Source of the DNA: Adineta steineri | Lineage: Eukaryota > Rotifera > Eurotatoria > Adinetida > Adinetidae | Assembly: GCA_905250115.1 (NCBI GenBank) | Contig: CAJNOI010000177.1 | Location: 120,785-184,784 of the forward strand | DNA length: 64,000 bases | Reading direction: 5' to 3' | In this document: positions 44,824-57,230 of the stretch, piece after piece | Numbering within the stretch: the first letter of the stretch is position 1 | How the letters are laid out: every line of letters starts with the position of its first letter | Position numbers and translations under genes: made by a program | Notes under the pieces: model-generated | The model's database searches: none | What the model was told of the DNA's origin: nothing | The model's input: the letters and a program-made list of their open reading frames with translations, nothing else

Positions 44824-47800
44824 ATGTCGGATCCAACTTTACTTCTGAGAGAAATTATAAAAAAACGTCCAGGTGAAGACAACTCTTATGCCGAGATACA
44901 GCAACTTATTAGACGAGGTGCTGATATTCGAGGTTCGATGAGTGATGGAAAATCAATGATCGAGAGTGTTATCGAAGAAGAAACTCAAATGCCGAAAACA
45001 TCTCTCAAAGCTAAAAACTGTCGACGGGTGATAGAATTGTTGCAACAAACGGCATCTGAACTTTTGTCAGAGATGGTTTTATCAGGCAGTGGTGATATTC
45101 ATAGAATGAAAGGTTTGGTCACATTACGGGCAAACTGTCAACAGGAACAAAAATATGGATCATTAGGTTTGTTAGGAGAATTACTAAGTCAGAGCGCACA
45201 CGACATTCGACTCGATGTCGTTCAGTTTCTTCTCGAAACTGATAAGAATGCTAAGTTTGTTCTAACTAAAGAAGATGATCGTCAACAAACATGTTTATCT
45301 CTTTCAAAAAATAATCAAAGATCTACTATAGATGTTACAAACTATTTACAACAGCAGCTTGATATGTTACTAAATAAAATTCCGTTCACGCATCCTCAAA
45401 TAGATGTCAATGAAGTGGTTAGTTGGATTCGACTGGGAGCGAATCCAAAAACAACAGATGAACTTGGAAATACTGTTTTTTTAAATGCCGTTCTCTCAAA
45501 CAATGTTGATCTTGTCCCAGTTCTGATAGCTAATGGTTCTGACATAAGCCATAAGAATACATCCGATAAGACTCCGCTTCAAGTGGCTGAAGAAATGATA
45601 CCGAGAAATGCTCGCTTGATCGCTACTCTATTCGAACAGAGTGTCAACAATGAATTCAAAGAATTGATTCGAAGCAAACGATCCCGTTTAAAAATACAAG
45701 ACGTTTATTCTTTATTACAGAAAGGAGCCAATATTAATGCCCGAGTTAGTAATAACAACTCATTTCTTCATTATCTAATTACTCATGATGGTACACCTGA
45801 GATGTTGACAACGTTCGTTAATGAATTCAACGCCGATTTATTAGCAACGAATAATCAAAAACGTCGACCCATTGAACTCTACATTGAAGACGAGAAGAGA
45901 TCACCAAACGTTCTTCGTACTTTTCTAAAATTGGAAAAAGTATCAACAAATGTATTCTTCAACCATATAACGCAACAAACTCTATATGATTTTGCAAACG
46001 AACGCAACAAACGCGAATATGCTGATTTAATTGAAAAAGAATTAAACAGACGCTTATGGATTTATGCTATACATGCCAGTACTACTGATGATCAAAATAA
46101 AAACTTACGTAACGGGATAAAAAAGCTTGTCGACTACGGAGCACAAATTAATCATTTAAATAATGACAATGATCTATACAAGGGTTGGTCAGTTTTACAT
46201 TTTGCATGTAAAACAACAACGAAATCATTCGTCGAGTACCTTATTCGAGATTTAAAAGCGAACTGTGAATTAAAAAATGTCAACGATGATCGCCCTATAT
46301 CCATTGCAGCTGAGTATGGCCAAATTGAGATCGTTCAATTCCTGAGAGAATATGCAGATGTTAAGTTGAATGTCTCCAATAAAAATGCCGATACTCCATT
46401 GCATTTAGCAGCAAAAAAATGTCATTATCGCATCGTTCGATATTTAGTCTTGTGGGGTGCCGACGAAGCAGCTCAAAATTTATCGAAACAAACACCACTT
46501 ATTTTAGCACAAAAATCTGAGACGACAACAAAACAAGGTGAAATTGAAAAAAAGAAAACTGTTGAGTTTCTGAATGAACTAGTTTTTTCCAGAGTTGACG
46601 GTAATGAAGAAGAAAGTACCACACGAAGTCCACGGGCGTTCGATACAGAGACTTGTGAATTAATAAGACACATTAACCTTGTTGAAAAACGTCGATCTGT
46701 ACAGGAAAGTAGGAGAGAAAATGGAAACGAACGGTCTAGTTTTCTTAAACGTGATCCGAACAATGAGCTGTTCACTGCTGCCAGGAATGGAAATGTTTCG
46801 CTAGCTAGACAAGCATTAGATGATGGTGCTGATATTTGTCATCGTCAAAATGAAAAGAGTCCTTATAAAGTGGCAATAAAGTCAAACGAAGAATATACAA
46901 CGAAATCAAACTTGGAATCAATGAATAGCAATGATCGATGGAAGTTTCGTACAATGGCACAAGGTTGTCAACGGATTGGTGATGACCTTCTTCAGCTTGC
47001 ACAAACACAACTTACAGAATCAATTAAACAAGCAAATTTTTCTCTTATGATGGCGTATCATGATACTGAAATACCAATAACACCTGAATTACTATACCTA
47101 GCCTGTACATCGTCCGATAATGTTCTAATTGTCGACTATCTTGTTCAGAATAATGATAACGTCTACGAAGCTATGTATAATTATACTACAGCTGATTCAC
47201 CATATCAACTTGCCAAAAAAAAACAATTCCATAATGTTGCTTCGTATATAAAATATCAGTTGTCACTTGATTGTACGGAAGCTATTAAGGAGAATGACTT
47301 AGAACTTGTGAAACAACTAATTCGTGCAGGTGCAAATGTTGATCTAATCGACACAAGTAATCTATCCGTAGCGTTACATCATGAAAATATTGAATTAATT
47401 AAAATTCTTTGTGAAAACGGAGCGAAAATACCTGATGAATGGCTTGAATCAGATCATTTGGCGCTTAAAAACGATATTAAGAAACAAATGAAACCCGATG
47501 TAGCACTAATCATTACTCGCAATTTGACTGATCGCAATCTTCGTCTGGCTGCTGCATCTGGAGATTTTAAATTACTTACCAAATGTCAACGACTTGGAGC
47601 TGATATCAAATCAAAAAATTGTCATGGTTCAACGGCGCTTTTATGTGCAATTCAACATGGAAATTATTTTCGTATTGTGTTTTCGCTTGTATCACGTGGT
47701 GCAACTTTGTTACATTGTAATGAAAACCAACCTATATCACTCATAGAAATGTGTCATCAGAAAAATTATAAAAAGATAGGAAAATATTTAAAAAAACAGC

Positions 47801-50800
47801 TCAATAAACAGTTTGCTACTGCTATATTTGATAATGATAAAGAAAGCGCAGCAGCTTTCGAAGGTCTCGGTGCCGATTTCAACTATATAGATATACAAGA
47901 GCGAACCCCATTGCATTATGCAGTAGAATACCATACCAAAGATCTTGTCTCATGGCTTTGTGAACGTGGAAGTGATCCAATGATACATGATGGTAATGGT
48001 GATTATCCAATTACTCTTGCAGCTGAAAAAGGTAGGTTATTCGTTGTCTGTTTCAGAAAAATCTTTTCTTATACAGTTTACTTTGAAAGATTTTATCGTT
48101 ACGAAGATAGTTGAAGCATGAACCATTTCCTTTATTTTAGGTGATTTTGCTATTGTCGAATTTCTTGCAACTAAGTATCCGGCAACAAAACAGAAAAAGA
48201 ACAGAGCAGGTGGAACAGCTCTTCAAATAGCACAAAAACAAGGATTCAAACGTATTGCTCAAGTACTACAAATCAATGAAGTTTCTGAAAATTCTAAATC
48301 GATTGATTTAAAAATAACTACTATACCCAAACATAGCCGTCAGGTACTTGTTGGTGCCTGTGAAAACGGTCGAGCAAAAATTATTCAAGAATTTTGCATG
48401 GAATGTTATGAGTCTAGAGAGGAGAAAAGACAGTTATGCTGCGAACTCATTGAAATCGCTAAGACATGTAATCAAGGGGAAATAGTCGACATTCTTCAAA
48501 TTCATCATGATCAAAATTTAAAAAAGGATATACCTTCTAATATACAATTTGACAAAATAGTAATGCTTAATGACGAATACAGGGCAATGCTACACGGACT
48601 TTTGGTGGGTTTGAATACAGTGATAACTGGAATGTTTGCTGATCTTGATCCTGCCGACCCTAATACGTATGTAGATCTCTTTTCAAACTTGAATTTAAAT
48701 GTACAAAAACAATCTCAAGAGCTTGTAAACGCAAATACGGATGATGAAATTCGCAAACTAATTCAAAAAGATTTGAATTATTCCAATGAAAAATTAACGA
48801 AAATTGAGAAACAATTATATGAATTACAAAAAAATAATCAAATGGTAATAAAAATTGTGGAAGAAAACGACGAACGTTTGAATAATATGCCAGATTTATC
48901 TGCTATCGAAAGAAAGAAAATTTTTGATGAACAAGAAATACAAAGAAACAAACTTGCTATGTATGAATGTTCAATGGATCTGTTTCTTCGGGAAAGAGAA
49001 AATCTAGAAAAAAAGCAAAAAACCATTAAATTTATTAAAGATAACTCCAATTTATTTCTATTTTATCGAACAGTTGAAAATCGATTACAAGCATTATTCA
49101 CTAGTGTTCTAGCAGCTCAAGGTGGCTACTTGCAATCTACTACTAAGAAATCATTGAAATTAACAGCGGCAAAAGTAGCCCCACATGCTCTAATCAAAGC
49201 GATAGATTTTGGAAGAAAAAAAATCGACTTGTTATCAGATTTTTGTGAGTATTCCTTTTTCTTACAGGAGAATATTTGTCAGGGTGTGGGTGTGAAGTTA
49301 ATATCTTACTTACATCTATGCTTGCACCAAACCTACACCTTTTAAAATGTATTTACATATATAGGACGACTCTTTTATATAGTGCCAGCCGGTAGCTTGT
49401 TGAAGCCTGCTACATATGTAACTGATCAAATTGTATCAAAGCTCAATAAAAAGCAACAGAAAAAGGAATTTTACAATATCTCGGTATTGGGCAATTTTGA
49501 AGAACTTCAGTGTGCTGCGTCAGACACAGCTGCCCTTCTTACACTCTATTACAAGCAACAAATCGAATCTATTGATACGCAGACAAGAATCACAGGTAGT
49601 AACATCTTTAACGATCAAGTTTACTGGATTAAAGAAGTTTTCTTAAATGTCCGTCCTGAAAGCGATACGGAAAAGGCTGTTGTGATTGTCGCTGAATATA
49701 TCACAGCATGTCTACTTGATGCGCTCAAAACTGGTGGACATAAAGATATCATATCAACTGTTCCCTTGTCTGAACAACTTTGGCTATGTGCAGCTAAATA
49801 TAACCCGAAAGAACAACGAATAGCTGATACTGTCGGATTTACGGCTGGCAAACTACTAATACCAATAACCATAGCGGCATCCAAAACGAGGACTTATGAA
49901 GTGCAGTTGCGGCACTTTATTCGATATGTATCATTAATTACCAACGAAGGTGCTATTTATCAATATCCAGTATCACCAAAGGATCTTCAAGACAATAAAT
50001 ATCCAGATTTAAACATTTTTGGATATGTTTACTTAGCACCATTTACTCCGGATAAGAAGGTGGCCGACATCATTATCGAAGAAAGACATTTAGTTCCTGC
50101 TAAACATAATGCCAGAGGTGATATTCTAACAAAATTCAAAGATATTATAGACTTGAAAAATGTCATCCAAGTGGAGAACATCGGTACTAAATCAGCTGCT
50201 AAGTCACAAACAGCTTTTGAAGTAGCCCAGATGCTTCGTGATCAAAAGACCTTTGTACATTCGGATCATCTCCAAGCTGAGCTGGAAAAATCACGAATTG
50301 AGATTGAGAATGAAATCGCGATTCTTAAGGCTGATATTACAGAAAACATTAAAATATATCAAGTATCGATCGATGCAGACAATGAACGTATCAGACTTGA
50401 ACTTTCTCAAACACAAAAGATGTTAGTAGAACAAAATGAGAGGCAGTTTAATGTTGCGTTGAATGAATTGAATGGACAGATGCAAGAAATATTAAGGCAA
50501 TTAGAATCTTTTGGAAAACATACCATAGAAAAAATGCAGAAACAGCTAGAAGCTTCTAATAATCATCAAATTGATCAAACTCAAAAACAGTTAGAATCTT
50601 ACAGTAAAAAACAAATGATAGACATTCAAAAACAGTTGGTATCCGAAAACAAACTTCAAGTACAAGAAATTCAGAAACAATTAGAATCATATACTAAACT
50701 TCAAATAGAGCAAACTCAAAAACAGTTAGAAATCTACGCCAAAAACCAAATACTTGAAACTCAAAAGCAATTAGAATCCCACAGCAAACTTCATATGAAA

Positions 50801-50935
50801 AAATATCAAAAACAACTAGCACAACAAAACAAACGTGAAATGAAGGAAATAACAAACCATATCGAAGCTGGATTGCACAGTGCGAGAATTACACGTGGAA
50901 GACGTGGATCTACATTACTAACTACTAGTTTTTAA
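44824..50935 (+). CDS. Giant ankyrin-repeat protein with C-terminal coiled-coil repeats
   Basis: Three exons (44824-48031, 48141-49244, 49383-50935) with in-phase GT-AG introns give 1,954 residues. The first about 1,200 residues are ankyrin repeats, some canonical (KNADTPLHLAAKKCHYRIVR, QERTPLHYAVEYHTKDLVSW), others degenerate and spaced by helical inserts ending in LxxQL. The middle part has helical/coiled-coil segments (QKDLNYSNEKLTKIEKQLYE). The unique region after 49383 is unrecognised. The last about 180 residues are a regular coiled coil of 14-15-residue units around QKQLESY. No signal peptide or membrane helix is present, so an intracellular scaffold is likely. The second intron contains telomere-like hairpin 13. 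Confidence 0.85.
49281..49342. repeat. TGTGGG-type hairpin 13, in an intron
   Basis: Left arm CAGGGTGTGGGTGTGAAG, right arm CACCAAACCTACACCTTT. It makes up much of the 138-bp second intron of the ankyrin gene; the other intron is 109 bp. Confidence 0.7.
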
Positions 50936-51328
50936 GAATCAAAAGCGGTGTACGTGCTCTTAGACAATCTGATGACGAAATTAATATATACGAATTTCAT
51001 AAATATCTGTTCTCTTGTTTATTTAAAATCTTAATTGCCTGAATTCATTTATGCATAAATATGGTATCATAATGTTAGTTCCATCGAATAGTTGAAGATG
51101 TTTCCGTTAAACTGCAATCTCGATCCTTCTTGATAGTCCCAATCTTGAGGGTGTGGGTGTAAGTATCTATACTCTTAACTGCACACCTTTCAGCGCACAA
51201 AACATGTTGCCATCAAACTCTGCATGCAAACACATACATATAACTTCATCTAATTAAATTTAATAACTAAAAAGCGAGAATCGAGAACTATAAATCGAGT
51301 TCATTTTACAAGTTCATATAAATTCGTC
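50936..51328. other. Intergenic region with one hairpin
   Basis: 3' flanks of two converging genes. A telomere-like hairpin is at 51144-51190. Nothing else is seen. Confidence 0.4.
51144..51190. repeat. TGTGGG-type hairpin 14
   Basis: Left arm TTGAGGGTGTGGGTGTAAG, right arm CTGCACACCTTT. The right arm is shortened. Confidence 0.6.
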
Positions 51329-51978
51329 TTATTTCCTACTCTTGATGATTGCAAAGATAATACACAAAGGTATGGTTAAAACAGTCAGACCAACTCCGAC
51401 CAACAGGCATACTAGTCCAGGTGTTGAATTGGGTTTTTTCCATTGAACAGAATTCTTACCGGGTGTTTTGTCGTAGTAACATTTATGAGTAGAATTAATC
51501 TATGAACAAAAAACGATGACATGAATACCTATCAGAAGCACATTAAACTGACACTTACAGGATATTTTTCCAGTTCTTTCTGCGCAGCAGTGGACTTTGC
51601 CTGGGGAGATCCCTCAATTGATACGCGCGCTTGAAAGTCGCTTACTGTGATCCTTGTATTGTTAAACTCAACAAACCATACTGGAAGGTAACACGAACCG
51701 GACGCTTTAATATTCGTAACACTAACACTTTTTGTCTTTTCGGGATCAATTGGGTGTAAATATAGATCTTCAGTATGGGAACGCTTACATGTACGACTGT
51801 CTACTTTCGCATCCAACACCAAGCATATACTCTGGGCAAATTTATTTTCTTTACGACGCGTTATACCACAGATTGTACCACCTGTTATAACTAAAATGAT
51901 GGCAATAGATCCGAGAATGATTGCACCACAGCAGCGCTTGCGTCCAAGCGGATCCTTTGAGTTAGACACTCCAGACAT
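51329..51978 (-). CDS. Two-transmembrane surface protein, family uncertain
   Basis: Exons 51559-51978 and 51329-51499 joined in phase 0 give 196 residues. A short cytosolic head (MSGVSNSKDPLGRKRCC) precedes helix 1 (GAIILGSIAIILVITGGTIC). An outside domain of about 110 residues holds Cys in ICLVLD, RTCKRS, GSCYLP and HKCYYD. Helix 2 is near the C-terminus (LVCLLVGVGLTVLTIPLCII), and the tail is basic. The QKELEKYP...CYYD segment recalls DUF3592-type proteins, and the topology resembles BK-channel beta subunits; neither can be confirmed by eye. Other bdelloid genes with this layout may exist. Confidence 0.55.
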
Positions 51979-52136
51979 AACAACGAAGGTTTTTTAAATT
52001 CTGAGATGTCCGTCGTATGATACTCGAAAGTCGCAACAGTTAGTGTTTTTTCAGATAAGACTGGTTTAAATAGAGAGCTTCTGCGACAGGCCTTTATCTT
52101 TTTCGTATGCACCTCTAAACAAGCCATATCATCTAC

Positions 52137-52251
52137 TTGAGGGTGTACGTGTAGGTGTAGGTGCGGGTGTCGGCGTTGATGTTAGGGTAAGCAGAGTAGT
52201 GACGGACATCTACACCCACTCACCAACACTCACAACCACACCCACACCCTG
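52137..52251. repeat. TGTGGG-type hairpin 15
   Basis: Left arm TTGAGGGTGTACGTGTAGGT continuing with GTGCGGGTGTCGG. Right arm CACAACCACACCCACACCCT, then GTTTGAG. The outermost bases also pair (CTTGA with TTTGAG), so the element ends may lie outside the G-rich part. Confidence 0.75.
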
Positions 52252-52398
52252 TTTGAGATCGAATATTAAAGTAAATGATAATTCAATAAAAGTATCAAAG
52301 AAAATAATTAGTGGACGTCATAAAATGAAAATTCTTCTAATTAAAGTAATGTTTGGAATTTAAACTACTTGTAAGAAAAAGAATAAGATAACTGAAAG

Positions 52399-52829
52399 TT
52401 AATTTGCTTGAAATAATGAATATAATTTTGCACTATTTAAAAACATTTTACTATTGGATCCACCAGTAACTAATACTAGTTCATTTGATAATACAGATAA
52501 TATGTGCCAAAATCGTGCATCACTCATATTGCCAGTAGTTGTCCAAGTACCTGCTGATGGATCATACAGCTCAGCACTATTAATAGCACCACGGTGAGCT
52601 CCACCGGTAACTAACACTAATCCATTTGATAATATAGATGATGTGTGACGAAATCGTGCATTATTCATGTTACCAGTAGCTGTCCAATAACCTGTTGATG
52701 GACCATACAGCTCAGCACTATTAATAATACTATGATCAGCTCCACCAGTAACTAACACTTTTCCATTTGATAATACAGATGCTGTGTGTTCATATCGTGC
52801 ATTAGTCATATTACCGATAATAGACCATT
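52399..52829 (-). CDS. Kelch-repeat exon, 5' part lost near an assembly gap
   Basis: One exon encodes three kelch repeats of about 46 residues, each with the pattern NARYEHTASVLSNGKVLVTGG, INSAELYGPSTGYW and TGNM. Kelch repeats form beta-propellers used for binding. The exon opens after a clear acceptor (TTTCTGTTTAG at 52830) in phase 1, so at least one upstream exon is missing. It would lie towards the 100-N gap at 53124. A matching first exon (membrane anchor plus Thr-rich stalk, ending in phase 1) is at 62983-63301 on the opposite strand. Three blades are too few for a closed propeller, and the frame ends at a stop, so the copy may be truncated at the 3' end also. Confidence 0.7.
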
Positions 52830-53076
52830 CTAAACAGAAACATTTGATTGTATTCATTCTCGAAAGACTGCCTCTTGTGGAAGTCTCAAAATGATGTAAT
52901 CATGTCCGGAAAGTTCTAGATTTTGTACAATGAGAATCGTTTCTTACTTCTGTTACAAAGTTTTTCGAACTTTTTGTGGAATGCAAAAAGTCTCAAATTT
53001 GTTGTAAAAAGGCGTTCCTCATACGGTGCGAAGGTAAGTTTCGCATTTTTGATAAAGAATCGTATGCGACGATGCT

Positions 53077-53123
53077 ATATGAAACAGGTTTATATTTTAT
53101 ACTTGTCGCCACAGTGTTTATAA
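53077..53123 (+). repeat. 47-bp inverted repeat copy next to the gap
   Basis: It is identical in reverse complement to the last 47 bases of the window (63954-64000) and stops at the first N. In the plus direction the missing continuation would be the complement of 63953 downwards. Confidence 0.9.
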
Positions 53124-53223
53124 NNNNNNNNNNNNNNNNNNNNNNNNNNNNNNNNNNNNNNNNNNNNNNNNNNNNNNNNNNNNNNNNNNNNNNNNNNNNN
53201 NNNNNNNNNNNNNNNNNNNNNNN
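53124..53223. other. Assembly gap (100 N)
   Basis: Exactly 100 N, a usual placeholder for a gap of unknown size. Sequence to its left belongs to a kelch gene intron; sequence to its right is the end of an unrelated gene. Confidence 0.99.
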
Positions 53224-53583
53224 TTTCATTATCATAGAATTAAATATGACAATCAAACAATCTCATTAAATGTAATTAAATTTCGTTTATCATTAATTCA
53301 ATGTGGTCAATCTGTTGTTAAACAAGAAAATCTTTATAAAATAATTCAACAATTACCTGAATTAATAAAAACAACTAAAGATATTTCTTTAAATGAAGAA
53401 TTAAATAAAAATTATTTTAAAGAAAATATAATTCGTTGGTTAGAATATATTTTAAAAGAATGTTATCAAGCAAGACAATTTTCAATAATTGAACAAAATA
53501 ATCCAATGATTATTACACAAATTATTTCAATTATACGAAAAGAAATCTTATATATAGCTGCATTTTTTATTAAAGATATTTAA
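53224..53583 (+). CDS. C-terminal part of an unrecognised protein
   Basis: An open frame of 119 codons runs from the gap edge to TAA at 53581. Contents: IKYDNQTISLNVIKFRLSLI, QCGQSVVKQENLYKIIQQLP, NIIRWLEYILKECYQARQFS, IIRKEILYIAAFFIKDI. It is helical with conserved-looking Trp and Cys and no low-complexity bias, so it is probably a real 3' exon. The 5' part is in the gap. The family is not recognised. It converges on the dynein light-chain gene with only 69 bp between the stops. Confidence 0.55.
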   Translation, partial: FHYHRIKYDNQTISLNVIKFRLSLIQCGQSVVKQENLYKIIQQLPELIKTTKDISLNEELNKNYFKENIIRWLEYILKECYQARQFSIIEQNNPMIITQIISIIRKEILYIAAFFIKDI

Positions 53584-53652
53584 ATTTCAATATCTTGTTT
53601 TAAAAAAATTCCTAAAACAAAAAAAAAAGAATTTATATTTTTATTAATAAAA

Positions 53653-54628
53653 TTATAAAAACGAACCATCAAGTTTTCTTAGAGATTTAATTAATTTATG
53701 TACTGTATCTAGCCATGATTCTTCATCTTTTTTCCATTCATCATGTAATGGATTTCCATTAAAAACTAAATCTTCAAGAGTTGAAATTGCTGACTAGAAA
53801 ATTAAAACAAAATTAAATATGAAAAAATTTTAATATTTTGAAAATTACTAATCGACGTAATTCTGACCATTCTTTAATATGATTATTACTCATATATAAA
53901 ACCTAAATAATTATATATAGATAGATTTTTTGTCGTAAAGAATTTACTCGAAGTTTTTTCATTGTTAAAATTCCATCAAATTTTTGAATTGAATTATATG
54001 ATATCCAAAGTTCTTCAAGAGTATCACTTACAACTTCCTATTTTAAAATATATTTTAAACGTCAAAGAATTATTATTAAAATTTACTAATGGAGCAAGAC
54101 TTGTTATTAAATTTCGACCAAGTGATAAGATTTTTAAATGTTCTACAGATTTTCAAATTAAATTTTAATAAAAATTCTTTTATCTATTTACTTAAACCAT
54201 TAAGATTGGCAATTCTTTCGATCATATTTGTTGATAAAGATAATTTTCTTAAAATATTAAATAATATTTATTTATTCTTTGAATTTATATAAAATTAACT
54301 AACTCGCAACGAATTAATTTTCCAAGTGAATGATCCATTATATGTATTGGAGGATAATGTCCATTAAGCATTATTACTTTAGCTTGTCGAGCTGATTCAC
54401 CTGTTTCTCCTTCCTAGTTTTTAATAAAAATAGATCATTATTTGTTTTTCAATTAATCTATGAAATACCCATTTAATAAGTGCTTCAGTTGTAGTAATTG
54501 AATGTACAGTATCATCTGAATCTCGATTGAGAATAGATAAACGTCGAGTTGAATTTTTTGATGTCTAATAGATTTTAAAAAGAATTTCTACTGATAAAAA
54601 TAAAAGTAACGAATAAAGCACTTACCAT
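53653..54628 (-). CDS. DNAL1: Axonemal dynein light chain 1 (outer-arm LC1)
   Basis: A gene of about seven short exons on the minus strand. The translated pieces line up with animal DNAL1: ALIKW and [95 protein letters not shown], and [19 protein letters not shown] near the end. LC1 is a small LRR protein that binds the motor domain of the outer-arm dynein gamma heavy chain and tubulin, and regulates ciliary beating. Cilia drive the rotifer corona, so the gene is expected. The first exon is only ATG followed by GTAAGT. The end KLDGSFL is shorter than in vertebrates. All recognisable LRRs are present. Confidence 0.88.
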
Positions 54629-55806
54629 TGTAATGATAATAAAACATACTGTTCGTAATGTGTGTTAGAGGTTCTTATCAGATTATAAATCATAAAACAT
54701 AGCAACTCCTTTACACAATCAATGTTTTATATTTCAAAAGATTTCTTTTTCGTCTTTATTCGTTTCAAAAAAACTTCGTAAAATCAATATTAATAGAGAT
54801 ATCTTAATTAGACACAATATTCTACATACTGAAGTGATGATATACGATGTTGTAGGAATTTATATTGATCATATAACATTTTCGATCAACTCAACAAATA
54901 GTTTCTATTTTGCTTTTTCTTTCAATTATTTTTGGTATATTTCAATTGTACGTAATCGATTAAAATCTGTTATTTTTCATGCAAAATTTAACATCATAGA
55001 ACTATAATCTAGTTCTTATTGAATTTTAAAATAATAATCGATTTTAATCAATTACATACAACTTAGTTAACACGCAATTAAAATCGTGCCATTTTAATTA
55101 GCTATTTTACATGGATGTGTGCATTTATGAATGATTTCCAATCTTTTTAAATATAATAAACTAAATATTGTTTTTTCTTTTACTGTTTGTATGATATTTA
55201 AGAATTTCTCATTGTTATTCGAAGTCAAACTATAGAAATGAGTAATAAATGGTTGTATGTGATCATATAGTGAAGAAAAACATTGCAACCAACAACGTAC
55301 GAAACCGCTCATATATATAATCGAATATCTTCAATATTTTTGTTTTGTAATAATAACGAAAACAAACGTTTTGAAAAATAGTGTATCTCAATATAAAACA
55401 GAATTAATCGTTTTCTATCAATGTTGAAAAAGAGATGATTATATCTATCTCTTTCTCCTTTCTAATAGTATAACATCAATAAAAAATACACAATTTTATC
55501 AAAATTTTCATTTATTGAAACAATTTATAACATAGGAAAATATTGATGATATTTTTCTGAAGATAATGATTGATCTACATATTAGAATTGGGTTATAGTC
55601 TTTCAGAAATTTGTTTCTTTTATGCAAAGAAAATAGTAGCCGTTATGATTCTCCCTCTCTCATCGTTTGCATATGCATATATATATACTATTATTTTCTT
55701 TTTCTTCGTTATATATACACACAAGCACGTTTTCTGCTTCATTTTATTTTATCATATATGTGTTGTTTAGATTTATACTTCATCTAGATAAAGTTGTTTC
55801 TACAGT
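54629..55806. other. Intergenic region with a relic MITE
   Basis: At about 54945-55112 it holds a diverged relative of the palindromic element in the beta-mannosidase gene. The short frames at 55094-55312 and 55570-55770 are low-complexity or inside the relic and are not supported. Confidence 0.4.
54945..55112. mobile_element. Diverged copy of the palindromic MITE family
   Basis: Shared parts include AATCGATTTTAATCAATTAC, AATTAAAATCGTGCCATTTT and TTTTACATGG, in the same order as in the right arm of the 37503-37874 element. The left arm is much decayed. Confidence 0.5.
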
Positions 55807-56129
55807 ATGGCTCAATCCACACGAACATTCATACGAATGTTAATCGATTCTCGTTTCAAGGTAAATAAAAATATTTGAATGTTATTTGTTTTACATATAT
55901 TTATATTTAGGAAAATCAACTTCAAGATAGTAGTATTTATTTGCAAAACGAAAGAAAATATATAGATGAAGCTATAAAAATATCAAAATCAACAGAAAAA
56001 GATAACCATATAAAAGAGAAAAACATTTTAAAAACAGAAGAGAAATTGTTATATAACCTGGTTGACTATCTACAACAAGTCCGCTTCATAAGTACCAATA
56101 AAGAAACAAACAGTAACAAAGACAAATAA
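55807..56129 (+). CDS. Small coiled-coil protein, unrecognised
   Basis: Two exons (55807-55860 and 55911-56129) joined in phase 0 by a 50-bp GT-AG intron give 90 residues. It starts MAQSTRTFIRMLIDSRFKEN and continues with a charged helix (ERKYIDEAIKISKSTEKDNH) and EEKLLYNLVDYLQQVRF; the tail is Lys/Asn-rich. There is no signal peptide or membrane helix. The intron and the lack of low complexity in the helix support a real gene. Function unknown. Confidence 0.5.
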
Positions 56130-56411
56130 ACAAAAATATTATTTACTTTTTTGTCTGTTATTTGATAAAAAGAAAAGAATAAACATTTAACACCATCCAT
56201 TTAAGTTATTCTAGTTTGATCAATCGATAAGTGCGCTACTTCAGAAATAATAATTATATCTCTTATTTTAAAAGTAGAGCTGCTATTTTTTTTTACCGTT
56301 TTAATTAGAATGAAATATAGAGAAATAAAAATGTACTATTTATCATTTTCATATAGAGACTGCAAGCGAACAAAGAGAGACGTATTACTATACATTAAAT
56401 ACGAATAAAAT

Positions 56412-56464
56412 CTTGAGGGTGTGGATGTGTACTGAATACAATATCCATCCCACACCCACAGGGT
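56412..56464. repeat. TGTGGG-type hairpin 16
   Basis: Left arm TTGAGGGTGTGGATGTG, right arm ATCCATCCCACACCCACAGG. Well-formed stem with a short loop. Confidence 0.7.
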
Positions 56465-56529
56465 CAAGTAAATCTCAAACGCTGGTAGAAATACAAAGAT
56501 CGTATGTAGTACTTTGTTGACGTTTTACT

Positions 56530-56920
56530 CGTATAGGTAGATGAATATATATATGATGTATTAGTTATATATCGAAATTTTGAATTATGATATAAAGGTA
56601 AATATTTAATATCTGAGTGTCTGTTGAATTTTTACACATATTGATGTATGAATATAATTGATGTGTTCTTTATATATCGAAAATTTGAATTATTATAAAA
56701 GAAAAAGTAAATATTTGATATCTGAGTATCTACTGAATTTTTATGCATATAGGTGGATGAATATACTTGATGTAATCATTATACAAAAGTAAATATCAGA
56801 TATCAGAGTATTTGCTAAATTTTTACACATATAGGTAGATTAATGTAATTCATTTATTCATTATATATCGAAATTATAAAATATTATACAGAAGTAAATA
56901 TCCAATAGCTGATGAGTTAC
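56530..56920. repeat. Tandem repeat with about 100-bp unit, four diverged copies
   Basis: Each copy contains CATATAGGTAGATGAATAT or a variant, TATATATCGAAAATTTGAAT, AAGTAAATATTTGATATCTG and GAGTATCTACTGAATTTTTA. The third copy has lost the middle part. The units differ by 10-20 percent, so the array is old. Confidence 0.7.
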
Positions 56921-57230
56921 CGTATTTTTCAGGATTGCGCTAACTAAATAGCTGATGATTTCTGTAATAGCATGAGATAGCAAGTAAATGTCATTTAGAA
57001 GAAACTGATGGCAGTTTGAGATTTGCCACGACCTCACCCGTCAATCTGAACACATATAAATTGGTAAGTGACTGCCATAGACTAGGCATGCGCGGCAATT
57101 GAGCTTTACTATTCTTATAACTCCTGGTTATGCAGTTTCAATGGACTTTCAGATGATTGTTTTCTATTCTTTTGTATGAAAAATGCTGTGATCTTGATTA
57201 ATCTTCAATATTTTTAGATAATTATTCATA

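Larger units (their letters stand above)
56130..57230. other. Intergenic region with a hairpin and a minisatellite
   Basis: It holds telomere-like hairpin 16 and an about 100-bp tandem repeat (56530-56920). The last 300 bases are the likely promoter of the myristoylated coiled-coil gene. Confidence 0.45.

Noticed and set aside
52923-53123. Open frames on the plus strand running into the assembly gap
   Set aside because: The region corresponds to the intron between the stalk exon and the kelch exon, judged by the inverted copy at the window end; no start context or domain.
53962-54292. Plus-strand frames within the dynein light-chain gene
   Set aside because: They are antisense to the LRR exons, which match DNAL1 strongly on the minus strand.
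56530-56920. CRISPR-like array
   Set aside because: The units are contiguous and diverged without regular spacers, in a eukaryotic context.
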